A stretch of DNA of 64,000 nucleotides from Manduca sexta (taxonomy: Eukaryota > Arthropoda > Insecta > Lepidoptera > Sphingidae). Positions 22,189 to 33,136 of this stretch are shown here, in pieces. The stretch spans positions 13,008,913 through 13,072,912 of the forward strand of contig NC_051131.1 in the NCBI RefSeq assembly GCF_014839805.1. The letters run 5' to 3'. Below the pieces are notes generated by a model, which was not told where the DNA came from, searched no databases, and saw only the letters and a list, made by a program, of their open reading frames with translations. The position numbers and the translations under genes are program-made. Position 1 is the stretch's first letter. Each line of letters starts with the position of its first letter.

Positions 22189-24749
22189 ATTGATTGACAT
22201 TCATTTTCTTTAAATTAAATAAAAAATCAAAAAATAATTAACCACACAGGTTTGGTGACCTAGAGTCCTTTAAGAAGTTTTGGAAATAAGACGCGGCGTG
22301 CAATCCGTCCAGTGCGTATACAAATGGAAGGGACGAACATAAAGATCTTGTCTCAGTAATAAGGGAGCGGGTCAACTGATGGCGCTATGTTTAATTGAAT
22401 CTCCTAAGTTTGATTAGTTTCGTCTTACTGTTATAGTGCACTATATTTAGAATGATAGGCAGATATCAAAGAAAATAGAATAAGACATATTTTCCCGTGA
22501 ATTTTCTGCAATTTTGAATGTGCGTGAAGTCTGTTAACTCGGACTAGGTGAGAGTGTTGGACAAAGCCCGACACCTTGTCGATAGTAAAAAAGACCAGTG
22601 CCCAGCAATGGTATTTAATACAGGGCTGACATTATATTTAGTACGGAAAATTATTAAACTGAATCGAATGGTAGATTGCAGTGTGTAGGCAAAATGTAAT
22701 GTCAAACTACGAGAGAGATCGTTACCAATGAGGATGTACATCCATTTTCAATATATTTAGATGCAGCTTACTGTAGAACGTTTTCATCTAATATCAAAGT
22801 TAAATCTAAACGTTTTTAAGATTATGACTTAAAAAAGCATATGGTCAGAAGTGCATCTTATACTATATCTCTACTCTTAGTATGTTTAAGCAATAAGTAA
22901 ACATAACCACAGCATCAAAACATCAGACTTATCCAAGCGCAAAACAAAATGCTCTCAGAGTCGACTCCACGACCATTCGCATTCCGAGATGCCGCATCAG
23001 GAACATACCGTGACAAATCGTCGAGGAAACAAACTAAATGAATCAATCTAGTACATAATTAACCGAGCAGCCGGTCGGCACGCGCATGTGCGTCAAAGGG
23101 AGGCGCGTGCGCAGGAATTTGCGTGACCAATGCAATTAGATGGTCCTTCGAGCCGGATGCCATAAATACGACATTCTAATATCAACCTTATGACTTCAAT
23201 GTTACATCTTAATTTTGTTTAATGCACAAATTATCTAGCGTCATTAAAGGCAACTGTTTACTTTCGGAACTTATTAAGCAGTTGTCGATAATGTAACGTC
23301 ATATAGCATGCATGTAAAGCCGATTATAGAGCTTATAAGTTAACGAATAAGGTTGATATTAGTTTATAAGTAATAGGCAATACATTTGGCTAAGGTCCAG
23401 CATGTCAGGTATTTGGAAATATCTTGATGGTGGAATGTTGACACCTGTGCTCATCTGTCAGTGTTTTTGATGGTATGGAAATTGTAGGTGGAGAAAAAAT
23501 GAAGGATTACAATCTAGATACCAATGTCATGTCTAACGTTCTGCTTAGATGAACAGTTCATCTTCGGTCTATTGGTAACGGGCTGTGAACGGCGAGTTTT
23601 CAGGTTCGGTGACCAGGTTTAACAACCAAATGTTTAGATGAATTCTTCTCTGCTTAGAAAATAGGCTGTGAACCGCAAGTTTTCAGGTCCGATATTCGAG
23701 TTGACCAACATAAAGGTATGTTTTGTGTGCTAGACTTTAGAAAGAATGACTATGAGAAATCTTCACGACGCTTCTTTCGCCTTACTATATTAAGCCTTGA
23801 ATATATACATATTTTGGATTTGGTACACATATATAACAAGCCTTGGATAGACGTATAAGTTACTTTTATCCAGAGATGTAGCAGTGAGATTTTTTTTCCG
23901 ACAAAGACTTTTACACGAGCAAATCTGTGAGTAAAAGCTAGTAAAAACAAATGAATATAGTGTTATATTAAAAAAAAAAATACCATTGCTTACTATATTT
24001 TTTTTAAAAACACTCTTACCAAACATCGCTAAAGGCAAACAACTTAAAACCGACCCAATCAGCTTAACATAAAGTCTAAAATCTCTAACTAAAACATTAA
24101 CCCTTACAAATTACAATGCAGACATTAAACTTAGCACAAAGTATCATCTTGCAAATAGCGGAACATGTAAACTTTGTCTCATATATCGTCTGAATGCTCG
24201 CGCCGGGCACCGAACCCGATACAGAATGTACCTGAAGTGCATGCAAGATTTATTAATGTTAAACGAGTTTCAATGTTAATACTTAATAGTTGTTGTGCAA
24301 GTTTAATTATGAGAATTTGAGTTGAAACATAATCTATTTCAGAAGTTTAAATAAATTCTACAGTTGATTAGAATGTGTGAATTTGGTTTATGTGTTTATC
24401 TAGCTTAACTAGCAATTTTAATTAGACACCGTCTCTAAAATTGATACCCAGTATATACCTGTTATGTGAAATTATGTTTTATTTTTGAAGGCGGTTTATT
24501 TTTTTATATTTTTAACATAGGTTACATTTTTCGAAAAAAAATCTTGTTTTAGTAAATTAGCCATTCAACGTCGATATATACATAAATACATAAGCCAAAT
24601 ATTATACAAATATACAGATTCCAACTAAATTAAACTCATACAAACAAAACTAAACTATTTCAACATACGTCCAAATATCGTATGGAGGCATTCGATCCGT
24701 CTTAGTACAAATTCAAATACAGACAGACGCAGATGGCCACTGTTTGTGT
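22189..24749. other. Unannotated AT-rich DNA
   Basis: No gene is supported over ~2.5 kb. 22585-22640 ('accagtgcccagcaatggta') resembles a LINE 3' end. 23060-23130 is a short GC-rich patch with an inverted 'cacgcgcatgtgcg' core. 23880-23945 ends in 'gtaaaagctag', possibly a short Helitron 3' remnant. Confidence 0.4.
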
Positions 24750-25112
24750 AGGCTTAGCTTTAGGCTAGCTTGTTGTTTGAGTAGTTAAGTTTTGGGTTCG
24801 ATTCTTGTTTATGTTTTTATGTATATGACTATGGGAATAGTAAAGTAACAACTTTAATTACAGTTGATTGATTGATCGGTGTCGTTGTATTACGGTCTGC
24901 AGTCTGAGGTTTTGGGTTCGATTCCGGGTCGGGCCAAGTGATGATAGGTTTTTTACATAGTATCAGTCTGGAGTCTGAAATATGTACTTGATGCGATAGG
25001 CTCGCCTTCTATAAAATTAGAGGTAATACATACAGATTACAGCGGAAAGGGATGCACCAGTTACGACCCTGCCTACTCTTTCAGGGCCAAAAGGCGTGAA
25101 TGTGTATTGATT
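24750..25112 (+). mobile_element. SINE-1/2 with repeated head
   Basis: Two B-box-like segments occur: 'ttttgggttcgattcttg' (near 24787) and 'ttttgggttcgattccgggt' (24910). The second is followed by a SINE body ('agtatcagtctggagtctga') and the tail 'accctgcctactctttcagg'. This suggests a head fragment next to a longer copy, or a 5' duplication. Confidence 0.55.
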
Positions 25113-25265
25113 TGGTATTAGAAAGGAATCATTTTGCATATAAAGATTTCATATAATAAGCGCTGTGTCTGCCCTTTATTAGTCATAGTTAGTATTATTA
25201 AATACAACGCACTTTACACTGCGTTCATCACTCAAACATTAAGTCTTAACTATAATGCCTAATAA

Positions 25266-25649
25266 CTATATTTCAGTGCTTAAAACAATACGTTTTTGTT
25301 TGGCAGAATACCTCGTACCTATAGCAAATTGCGTATCAATGGTAATAAACCAAAACTCGCATTGAGTGGAATCGTCGGTCATTACAAAGCGCAAATTTAC
25401 AAATCCTGGAGGAGTCTTTGCCCCAGAGAATAGGATCTGATTGCGATCGCCAAATTGACGTCTCATGCATTGTTTTGTGTTTGCGGTCTGCATATTCCTT
25501 TGGGTGATGAACGATTTATTGAGGTTTTTGTTTGCTTTGCGAAAGCTTGGGGGATTGTAGTCGGAAAATTTTAATTTTTGACTCGATTCCCTTGCGGTTA
25601 CGCGTTGTGTTAAATTACATAAAGAGACTAATAATAAGAAATAATTCAT
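25266..25649 (-). CDS. Candidate secreted protein, 127 aa, unknown
   Basis: This intronless minus-strand ORF is not explained by any repeat here. Residues 1-19 look like a signal peptide: M-N-Y, then F-L-L-L-V-S-L, then a polar stretch ending V-T-A before R20. The mature part is basic, with two cysteines (61 and 97) that could pair, a Pro-Pro-Gly turn at 80-82 and alternating hydrophobic/polar residues after 84 that suggest beta strands. I do not recognise the family. The A of its ATG (25649) is the first base of the adjacent Helitron; because the insertion site was A|T, the ATG existed before insertion, but any promoter now lies beyond the Helitron. ORFs of similar length occur here by chance, so expression evidence would decide. 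Confidence 0.38.
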   Translation of the reverse strand: MNYFLLLVSLCNLTQRVTARESSQKLKFSDYNPPSFRKANKNLNKSFITQRNMQTANTKQCMRRQFGDRNQILFSGAKTPPGFVNLRFVMTDDSTQCEFWFITIDTQFAIGTRYSAKQKRIVLSTEI

Positions 25650-25935
25650 CTATATATATATATATATGAATCCCTATTTCCCTTGGTCACGCCATTACGT
25701 GTGAACGGCTGGACCGATTCACTAATTTTTTTGTCGTGTTTGTTATTGTCAGGAGAAGGTTCTTATGTAAGAAAAAAATCAAAAAAATGCGCGGAAAATT
25801 AGAAAATTTAAGAAAACTTAACGAAAATATTATTTTTATATAACTGTCAATTGTTTGAAGTAACTGTCAGCGATTGACAGAATGCGCGCTGCAAATTCAT
25901 AGTTAAGACGGGACAACGTCTGTCGGGTCAGCTAG
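25649..25935 (+). mobile_element. Helitron, complete ends, 287 bp
   Basis: It starts A|TCTATATATATATATAT and ends GTCGGGTCAGCTAG|T. A stem AGACG/CGTCT with loop GGACAA precedes the end. The body is 'ccctatttcccttggtcacg', 'gaacggctggaccgattcac', 'tgcgcggaaaattagaaaat'. Sister copies are at 46260-46545 and 52501-52856. Confidence 0.88.
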
Positions 25936-26599
25936 TTTTCTCATAAAAATTAAGAGCATTTTCATCACAAACAAAGAACATATCAGTATATGACAATATA
26001 AAGCCTCTAAGAGATTGATTTGTGTTGCTCGTCACAGTAAAAAAAAGTAAACCTTCGAAATTCAAAACGCATACACACTGGCCGCTTTTAAATACAAAAA
26101 GGAAACAATAGCGTAATAAAAACAATTGCATAACAGCTTTCATTAACAGCCAAACAGCCAGTCCACAGATTAAAAATACAGCAACAATTAAAAAGAAGGC
26201 ATTGACCGTCGAACCAATCGAAAGTGCAGCGAGGTGAATTTATTTCGCTGAATTTCACGATCATACCCCGCTTAGTGGGGAGTTTTAAAGAATAAGGAAT
26301 GACAGACGGGTCATTGTATAACGTTAAACCAATTTTAAAGTACTTATGCCAGGGTTGTTGTTTATTTTGCCTATATGTACATGTTTTTAAGAACTAGTCT
26401 GAAACCGCTGATCAGGTTAGATAAACTATAAAACACAGATGGATCATGCCCTGGATTAAAATGGTTACTTTTTAATTTGTAGAGGTCAAGTACGACTCTT
26501 ACCCAGAAACATGAAACTTACGCGGAGAAGACATAGTTTATTTATGAACAAGAAATAAAAGTGATAAGCTGAATTTCGACCACGGAGACCAATCGGAGA
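25936..26599. other. Unannotated AT-rich DNA
   Basis: No gene is recognised. A minus-strand 71-codon frame at 25928-26143 overlaps the Helitron end and has a hydrophobic, Phe/Cys-rich composition without a family match. Confidence 0.4.
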
Positions 26600-26874
26600 C
26601 CAGCTAGGTAAGCAGGAGATATTACAATGTACTCTTTTCTCTGACTCTCATAGTACGGTGAGACGGCAATCCGATATGATCGGAGAGAGGTCAGGCGCAT
26701 GACCAACGGTGTTAACGTGCTTTCCGAAGCACGCGGGCATCACATCGCCAACTTCCTGACTCCGAGCTGATATTGCGTAATTTGTAATGTAGGTAAACCC
26801 AGTCCCAATTATTTTTGGCCCGACACGGGATTCGAACCCATAACCTCAGCGCGGTAGTCTTATTCGTGCAACCA
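26600..26874 (-). mobile_element. SINE-4 (tRNA-derived)
   Basis: The minus strand begins 'ggttgcacgaataagactac', then B box GGGTTCGAATCCC (26828-26840), then 'gggactgggtttacctacat' and 'cttcggaaagcacgttaaca'. A truncated copy is at 50728-50930. Confidence 0.75.
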
Positions 26875-27395
26875 AGTACAACAAAATTAACATTTCAGAT
26901 ATTTTATAAGACCTATTCCATTGCACAAAGGCGATACGTAATAAAACACAAACAAATTGTAGCAATTTGTTTGAATCTTCAAAGGCAGGTCGCGTCTGCG
27001 AGTGTGCGAAGGTATGAGGTTCCCGGAACCGCTCGCTATTATGGGGAGGTTTTAATTAATAGAAGCCAAATATTGACAGGTGTTAAGGCTCAGTTTCCAA
27101 CAGTAAAAATTTGACCGTTATTTCTTTATCATCTTTATAATAAGGAGTACTATTGTTTGGCTTAAAATATTACAAATCTGCGGAAAAGAATCATAAAAAA
27201 TTTTATAACTATTTTTTTTAAATTATTATCTCATACATGGTATAAGTATAATATTAACATGTAGCTATCATTTATGAAGGCAAGCTTCAGTGTACACACA
27301 TCTATTAATCCATTTTTTCCAAAATTGTTATATATACTGTGGCATTTTTTTTATAATTAGAAGTGACTATATACAGCAACTGCTGTTAATTGAAG
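26875..27395. other. Unannotated AT-rich DNA
   Basis: I see nothing supportable as a gene or known repeat. Confidence 0.45.
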
Positions 27396-27478
27396 TCAGG
27401 CCCAAGGAAAATGTCAACCGACAAGAGATGAAAGCATCTCTAGACGTTCGCCATAATCATGCCAGCTAGCCTAATTCT
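27396..27478 (+). repeat. Decayed repeat A fragment
   Basis: 'atgtcaaccgacaagagatg' and the later 'aatcatgccagctagcctaa' follow the order of repeat A (gtcgactgacgagagatg ... attatgccggcctg) with many changes. Confidence 0.4.
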
Positions 27479-27546
27479 TCACGCAGAGTTACTTATACAG
27501 TTTGCTGTATCTACAGTAAATTAATTACTTTTTAGTGCGATTCATA

Positions 27547-27808
27547 GACTGCCTCGGCGGCGTAGTTGTACAGCATGCGCAGTACGGCAGCCTGCTGAGG
27601 TCCTGGGTTCGAGTTTCGGAGCGGGCAAGTGATATTTGTGTTTTTCTGCTCGATATCAGCCCGGATTCTGGAATTTGTGCCCGATATGGCGATAGCTTCG
27701 GCTCCTATCATACCATGGGACGGAACACACTTGGCGAAAAGTAGGTGCCCTGGTTTGTACCTTTGCATACCCCTTCCTTGGTAAATGTGTGTGTGTGTAC
27801 GATTCATA
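27547..27808 (+). mobile_element. SINE-1, best full copy
   Basis: Head 'gactgcctcggcggcgtagt', B box 'tgggttcgagttt' (27603-27615), body 'tatcagcccggattctggaa', 'ggcgatagcttcggctccta', 'acacacttggcgaaaagtag', tail with a (GT)n run. It serves as the in-window reference for the family. Confidence 0.82.
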
Positions 27809-28626
27809 AAATGTACAAATGTAATTTATTGCTCGCTACATCAGGTCCAAAGAAAAAATACCCAAACTGAAAATTGGTGACATCCCCTTAACTCAGGTAT
27901 ACAAAGCACAATATCTATTGTGAAGACGGCGTTGCGATATAATTGCTCCAATCCGAAGAGTAATATTTGACATCGCCCGAGGGATTACCGCGTCTGAGGG
28001 AGTGTCGAAAAAACCAATCAGCTCAACCCTTAAAATCTTTTAAAAGGTTTCAATCAGTGAATGACAGCTTTTGTTTCTAGATATCGATTGTTCAAACATC
28101 TCTGAAAGGGATTTCCTGTCTGTTATTGTAGACAGGCTAATTGAAGGCGAAGTGATTGTTTTATATCAATTTGTATTTGTTTACAGAACGTGCTGGTAGA
28201 TGGCGCTATTGTTATTATAGTCTCTCGCCTTTACTTTATAGGAGGTACATAAATAAGGAGAGAGTTTGATTGAGTGAGATTTTTAATATCCAAATAAATA
28301 AAATTAATGAGTAAATGAACACGTGGAGTGAGTTAAATTCGGGTTATACGTAAGGCTTGGGTGCTTCGTCTGGGGTCTTATTCTCTATGATAGTGTAAAA
28401 TCGTAACACATGTTACTTTGTCTTGGTAAAATTGGTGTGGAATAATATTCTATATCTCAATTGTCTTAAACGCGACGCGGCGCGTTACGTGCTTATTATA
28501 CAGTAACAAAATAACGTGTGGCATAGAGAATGTTGAGTTATCTGTATCTACCAGTCTATGTATAGATCTACGATTAATATGATAGGACTGCTGTCCTAGT
28601 GTTTTTATTTATATACCTACGTGTGC
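27809..28626. other. Unannotated DNA, probable intron
   Basis: No gene is seen. A short perfect hairpin 'cctgtctgttattgtagaca' (28106-28125) continues to pair with 'gg'. The rest is AT-rich. Confidence 0.4.
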
Positions 28627-28858
28627 GGCAGAGTGATCCCACTACACCTGATAGTAAGCGGGATAGAGTCCAGTAAAATGTCGACTGACGAGAGATTACC
28701 CCTCCACAGTCGACACCATTATGCCGGCCTGTTGGAACGTGATATATACAAGCTGATCTCGGAACGCGACACTCTCATGTGAACACCTATGGTGGGTTTC
28801 AACACCTTTGGTACGGTGTTCGCTATCCGTGATTATAAAATATATCCTACCATCAGCA
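28627..28858 (+). repeat. Interspersed repeat A
   Basis: Order of segments: 'actacacctgatagtaagcg', 'gtcgactgacgagagattac', 'gctgatctcggaacgcgaca', 'aaaatatatcctaccatcag'. It lies just downstream, in minus-strand terms, of the exon at 29014. Confidence 0.72.
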
Positions 28859-29013
28859 AAATAATAAGCTAAATATAACTATTCTATGAGCCGTTCTATT
28901 CAACCGAAGTAAAGACTTTCTTGAAAAACAGATTTTCATTAACTTTGCCCAGGATCCTTAATCTTGATATTAACTTTTTCTTAAGATAAAATTTCTAATT
29001 AGTTTAGTCTTAC

Positions 29014-29124
29014 CTTAATAAGTTTGTTCTGTAGTTTGGTGACGGTCATCCGTTCGCGCTGCGTCCTTCTCTTCTCTTCTTCGAGTTGCGCTTCTAATTG
29101 CTTAATACGCTTTTCCAAAAGTTC
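29014..29124 (-). CDS. Internal coiled-coil exon (37 codons)
   Basis: On the minus strand the sequence has a clean acceptor (ctattgtttcag|GAA), 111 bp open in one frame only, and a consensus donor (ATTAAG|gtaaga). It is a symmetric phase 0-0 exon. The peptide starts E-L-L-E-K-R-I-K-Q-L-E and ends K-L-Q-N-K-L-I-K. It is highly charged (Glu/Lys/Arg/Gln) with Leu/Ile at heptad-like spacing, so it should form an alpha-helical coiled coil. It is the only strongly supported host-gene exon in the window; the flanking kilobases would be introns. I cannot name the gene: cytoskeletal, scaffold or GTPase-regulator proteins all carry such segments. Confidence 0.72.
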
Positions 29125-29649
29125 CTGAAACAATAGATAGCAATATATTATTTATTATGCATTAGAACCAGCAATACATTCATGATTATTTTGGTAATGT
29201 GGATGTTAATGAAGGTTACTCGTATGGTCGTTTATAAAAAAAATATTAAAACACTCATGTGTTTAAAACAATAGATTCTTATTTCAATGTTCCACGTTTC
29301 AACGCATCAACGGAACTCTGTTTTAACTATTAAAATATTCTAAGTATAAAGCCCTTGGTCTACGCTCGGCTAGATCATTAAAGCGCGCCATTTTGTTATT
29401 TTTAATTACTTCGGACGGCGGTAGGCCATTAATTTTAGACATTTATTTGATTTGTCATGAAATTAACGAACCGCGATAAGTTTAGGAGCTATTTTGAAAC
29501 TGTTTATTGTGTTTAAGTGGTGCTAATTTGGGAAAGTAATTTCATTTTACTAGTACCCGAGTGGTCAAATTTAATCATAATTATAATTTTAAAAAATAAT
29601 TTTACGTTAAAGATGGAAAAAATAAAGCGTACTTAATTTTTGCTTTTAA
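29125..29649. other. Probable intron of the coiled-coil gene
   Basis: AT-rich DNA immediately upstream (in minus-strand terms) of the 29014-29124 exon. No repeat family and no second exon were recognised. Confidence 0.45.
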
Positions 29650-29922
29650 TGATGAGACGAGCTCGCCGTTCGCCTGATGTTAAGCAATACGACCGCCCAT
29701 AAATAGCAGAAACACATAATAATAAATTACAAAGTATTGTTTGGTATTCCACTGCGCTCGCCATCCTGAGACGTGAGATGTTAAGTCTCTCTATATCCAG
29801 TAGTTACACTGGCTGCAATGGTCTTTAACCGGAACACAAGAGTCATTACACACTGCTGCATGGCAGCAGAAATAGGCATTGCAGCTAACCAGGCGAACTC
29901 TCACATAGGAGAGACCTACCAC
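29650..29922 (+). repeat. Interspersed repeat B
   Basis: It runs from 'gatgagacgagctcgccgtt' through 'ccactgcgctcgccatcctg' and 'cactgctgcatggcagcaga' to 'aggagagacctaccacc'. Same family as 10313-10602. Confidence 0.75.
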
Positions 29923-30529
29923 CTAACAATTGTAGAATGCGTCTACGGCTTCAGGGAAACAATCGTAATCTAACAGACGACGTATATCATTATGTCAATG
30001 AATAGTAATATAAAATATTAGTATAAGAAATTCTCGTAATTTCCAGAAATTCCAAAGGCAATAAATTTTCATCAGCAAGCGGCAAATCACTTGAAAACGA
30101 ATTAAGACGTAGAGTTAAAGTAACAATTTAACAAATAAGACGGCCATTAAAGTCGTCTAAGCGAACGTCGCGAGGAAATGACGCAATCGGGCACAAAGCT
30201 TACCGAATGTGACGTCGTTTATCCAGTGTCATTAGCCGGAAGTGCTGCGCGCTTTACCTACGCTTGAGTTATGGCCCGTAGTTACGACTTTCTGTTCAAT
30301 TCTATAATTTGAATACGATGTTTTTTTGTTGAAAACTGATAGTAAGATAGGCAAGGAAATTATTAAGACAATGCCTTGTATGCCGACGGATGACACCGAA
30401 ACAAGATTGGGCAGCTAAGACGGGTTTTTTAGTAAGACATATTAAGACCTACTAAAAAGCACATTGTGTAGTCACCTATACTATATATATAGTATAGTTA
30501 GATAGAAAATGTTCTAATGCATATTTATA
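29923..30529. other. Unannotated DNA
   Basis: No gene. 30150-30290 is GC-richer ('aacgtcgcgaggaaatgacg', 'agccggaagtgctgcgcgct') and could be conserved non-coding DNA. 30475-30500 contains the self-complementary 'ctatactatatatatagtat'. Confidence 0.4.
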
Positions 30530-30733
30530 CTAGTTTTGCCCACAGTTTCGCACAAAAAGGTTTTCCGGGGATAAATATTTTGGCGAGATAAAAAGGAACC
30601 TATTACACTCACGAGTGATGTATATTCCTATTACTGAAAATAGTCTCACTATCGGATCATTAGTTCCAGAAATTAACCACTACAAACAAACGAATAAACG
30701 ACAAGCTTTTTTCATCATAATAGTACCTATAGA
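30530..30733 (-). mobile_element. Helitron, diverged, 204 bp
   Basis: Reverse orientation: plus strand A|CTAGTTTTGCCCACAGTTTC ... GTACCTATAGA|T. Both termini and the A/T flanks fit the Helitron rule, though the terminal hairpin is weakened (cccacagtttcgca). Internal sequence matches Helitron order only loosely. Confidence 0.6.
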
Positions 30734-31596
30734 TTTAACAAACCATAAGTCTATAGGTGAATATAGACGTAATGGGTAACCGACGTCCATACAACTACGT
30801 CAGTATTGGAAAGCAACGTTACCTCTGAGCGCTTTTGTCCAGGGAAATATACCCGGGAGAAACAGGAGCAAAATCTGGTACAACGTCATGCAAATCCAGA
30901 ACGTAACCGACCATGTTAATTTAAAACTCCAATAAATAATATGACAAACGTAACCTACTTCCGTCCTAACGGCTCATTTGCGAGGGACTTTCCGAATGAC
31001 ATCCCGTCGACAATACATCCTGGCCTTTAAACCTCAATAAACCATAGAACAGGCGAATTTCAACCGTATTCACTTACGATAAGGGTTACTGGTATATGGC
31101 GTGTTTTTCAGCATCATTTGAACAAGAACAATGGGCAATGTCGGCCAAATTGTCATTGAAAATTCAATTGTGTAGAGGGGTTTTGTTGTGATATATTTTT
31201 GGGAATTCATTATTACCTACTATTTTGTAAATGGTAAACTAAAAATAAAAAAATCCACTCCTTTTCGATTATTCCGATGGCCGAAGAAATATTTAAAATA
31301 AAAAATATGTAGAAGACTTCTCGAGATTTCAAACGACACACATACTCCACATTAATTTCAAAGACACAATAAAGTGACTTGTTATTTAGATCAATGTTAA
31401 CATCACAGAATCTGATCCTGTTATAGTATTTCATTCCCGTGGGAGTATTTTCTTAGTCGACCAGTGAGTAAATATCCAGTTACTAGCAGATCTTATATAT
31501 GTAAATTGTTGTCCGCGAAACTACACCTTATGTTGACATTTTAATGCCTCCTTACTTGCGAACCCGATCTGGTTTATTAATAAAATAAAATATTAA
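30734..31596. other. Unannotated AT-rich DNA
   Basis: No gene or repeat family was recognised. Confidence 0.45.
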
Positions 31597-31653
31597 ACTT
31601 ATACATATTATTAAAAATAAAATAAAATTTTATTTTTAATAATATGTATAAGT
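31597..31653. repeat. Perfect 27-bp inverted repeat, 3-nt loop
   Basis: The left arm starts ACTTATACATATTATTAAAA and the right arm is its exact reverse complement ending ...TAATATGTATAAGT, separated by AAA. All 27 pairs match, so the strand can form a long hairpin or cruciform. Perfect arms in otherwise drifting DNA imply a recent origin, for example template-switching during replication. Confidence 0.9.
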
Positions 31654-32380
31654 AACTATTATATATTGTAATAATAATTGTTATTCTCATGATAGATTTA
31701 ACTCGATCTAAATGCAACTATGTGCGCTGATGTAAACGATTAAATGTTTTATGATTTTTGTTTTAATTTTGCTGACCTCCTGGACGTCATTACCTTGGAA
31801 TTTGCTTAACAGATACTAATGAGTTTTGAAAGTATGTGAAGTTTGCTATTTTGTTAGCAGTTTTTTCACAGGACTGATTTTATCACAACGGCAACACAAT
31901 CTTCCATAACATAATATGATACCTTTCAAATAACGATTTAAAATATATATGAAGGAATGTAGAAAGTCTTTTTTATATAATAGTTACTTTTTTATATAAC
32001 ATGAATAATAATTAGGAAATTTTAATGAATAAAAAAATTGCACACAATACGATGTACTTGACACACGTGTACACTTTTTTGTTTATATAATATAGTTAAT
32101 ATGATATTATATAGAAGAGATTGATATTGTCTATAGTGTCTGTCTTGCTAAATCTTAAACATAATTATATTATAATACGTGAAGAAAAAACCTTTTAACC
32201 ATTTATTTTTTTCATTATTTGGTATGATTAAAGTAATCATATACAAGAGTGCACAAATACAAAATTTATATTTATGATTTGTCCCAAATACAATTTAACA
32301 GTCAAATTTCGGGCATTGGACGATCACTAGTTCTATACTATTACTGCTAAACGAAGAAAATATAATTGTAATATTTTTAC
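31654..32380. other. Unannotated, strongly AT-rich DNA
   Basis: Nothing gene-like; probable intron if the two flanking minus-strand exon candidates belong together, which their reading phases do not support directly. Confidence 0.4.
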
Positions 32381-32436
32381 CTTGTCTCCTCTACCTCCAT
32401 TTTGTCTTTGCTACTGGCGCCTCAGCAGGCATTCCT
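32381..32436 (-). CDS. Possible 5' exon with start codon (weak)
   Basis: On the minus strand, acceptor-like 'atactatttcag' precedes 56 bp that contain ATG in good context (gacaaaATGG) with six codons M-E-V-E-E-T plus two bases, then donor 'AAG|gtaaaa'. All three frames have stops upstream of this ATG, so it could only be a 5'UTR/start exon. Its phase does not join directly to the exon at 29014, so an intermediate exon would be needed. Confidence 0.25.
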
Positions 32437-32832
32437 CTGAAATAGTATCGCGCTATCTACGCAGGGGGGTGAAATCTTTCGGAATGATCGCCAAATTAAC
32501 GACCACCCTTATTGGAAAAATGATGCATGTCCATTGTCACCCCCTCTTTATTTATGGAGAATATTGGAATATGAGAAGTTAATGTGTTGTTTTCGATGGA
32601 AATGGCTGAGGAAGTAATGTTTAGGAATGATTTTGTGATACAAATTGGGCAGAATGGTATTTTTAATAAATGGTTGTCTATTGTAAAATATTGTCTTCAG
32701 ATACGTGTTGAATGATAGTGATTTTATGTTGAAATACTGATTTATCCTTCACTTCCGTATGTAGCAGACTAACATGATTTTATATATGACAAGAACCGAA
32801 CAGTTATTTTATATAATGCCTTCTCTTTGATA
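32437..32832. other. Unannotated DNA before LTR-like block
   Basis: No recognisable repeat. 32460-32560 is less AT-rich ('gcaggggggtgaaatctttc') and might hold promoter sequence for the minus-strand exon candidate; this is inference. Confidence 0.35.
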
Positions 32833-33136
32833 TGTAGCGGCGTAAAGGTAGACGCCACTGTAGAGGAACAGATGGTTGCGTTCCTCTATAGAGGGGGAAG
32901 ATTCCCAGTCAGGCAGATGTTGCGCCTGACCGGCCGCGGCCCCTCCGACGGTTCCTATTCGGAGATGGTATATATGCAACGCGTCGCTCAAATTGTGCAA
33001 GCGTGATTCAGGATCGACGTCGCCATCTATCGTGATTGCTGTGTGATATCACTGTAGTTCCGTCACTGCATCGATCCTCTTGCAGTTCCGGCGATGTTGA
33101 CAAGATGGCGGTGTATGCATCGATTGTACCGCCACA
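32833..33136 (+). mobile_element. LTR-like terminal repeat, copy 1
   Basis: A 304-bp unit begins TGTAGCGG and ends CCGCCACA: TG...CA with imperfect inverted tips, as in LTRs. It has a TATA-like 'gatggtatatatgcaacgcg'. The copy at 33809-34111 matches it: about the first 80 bp differ at roughly ten sites, the remaining ~225 bp are identical. It is much more GC-rich than its surroundings. Orientation is assumed from the TATA box. Confidence 0.6.

Noticed and set aside
23060..23130. CpG-island promoter
   Set aside because: Too short, no transcription start motif or adjacent exon; insect genomes rarely show CpG islands.
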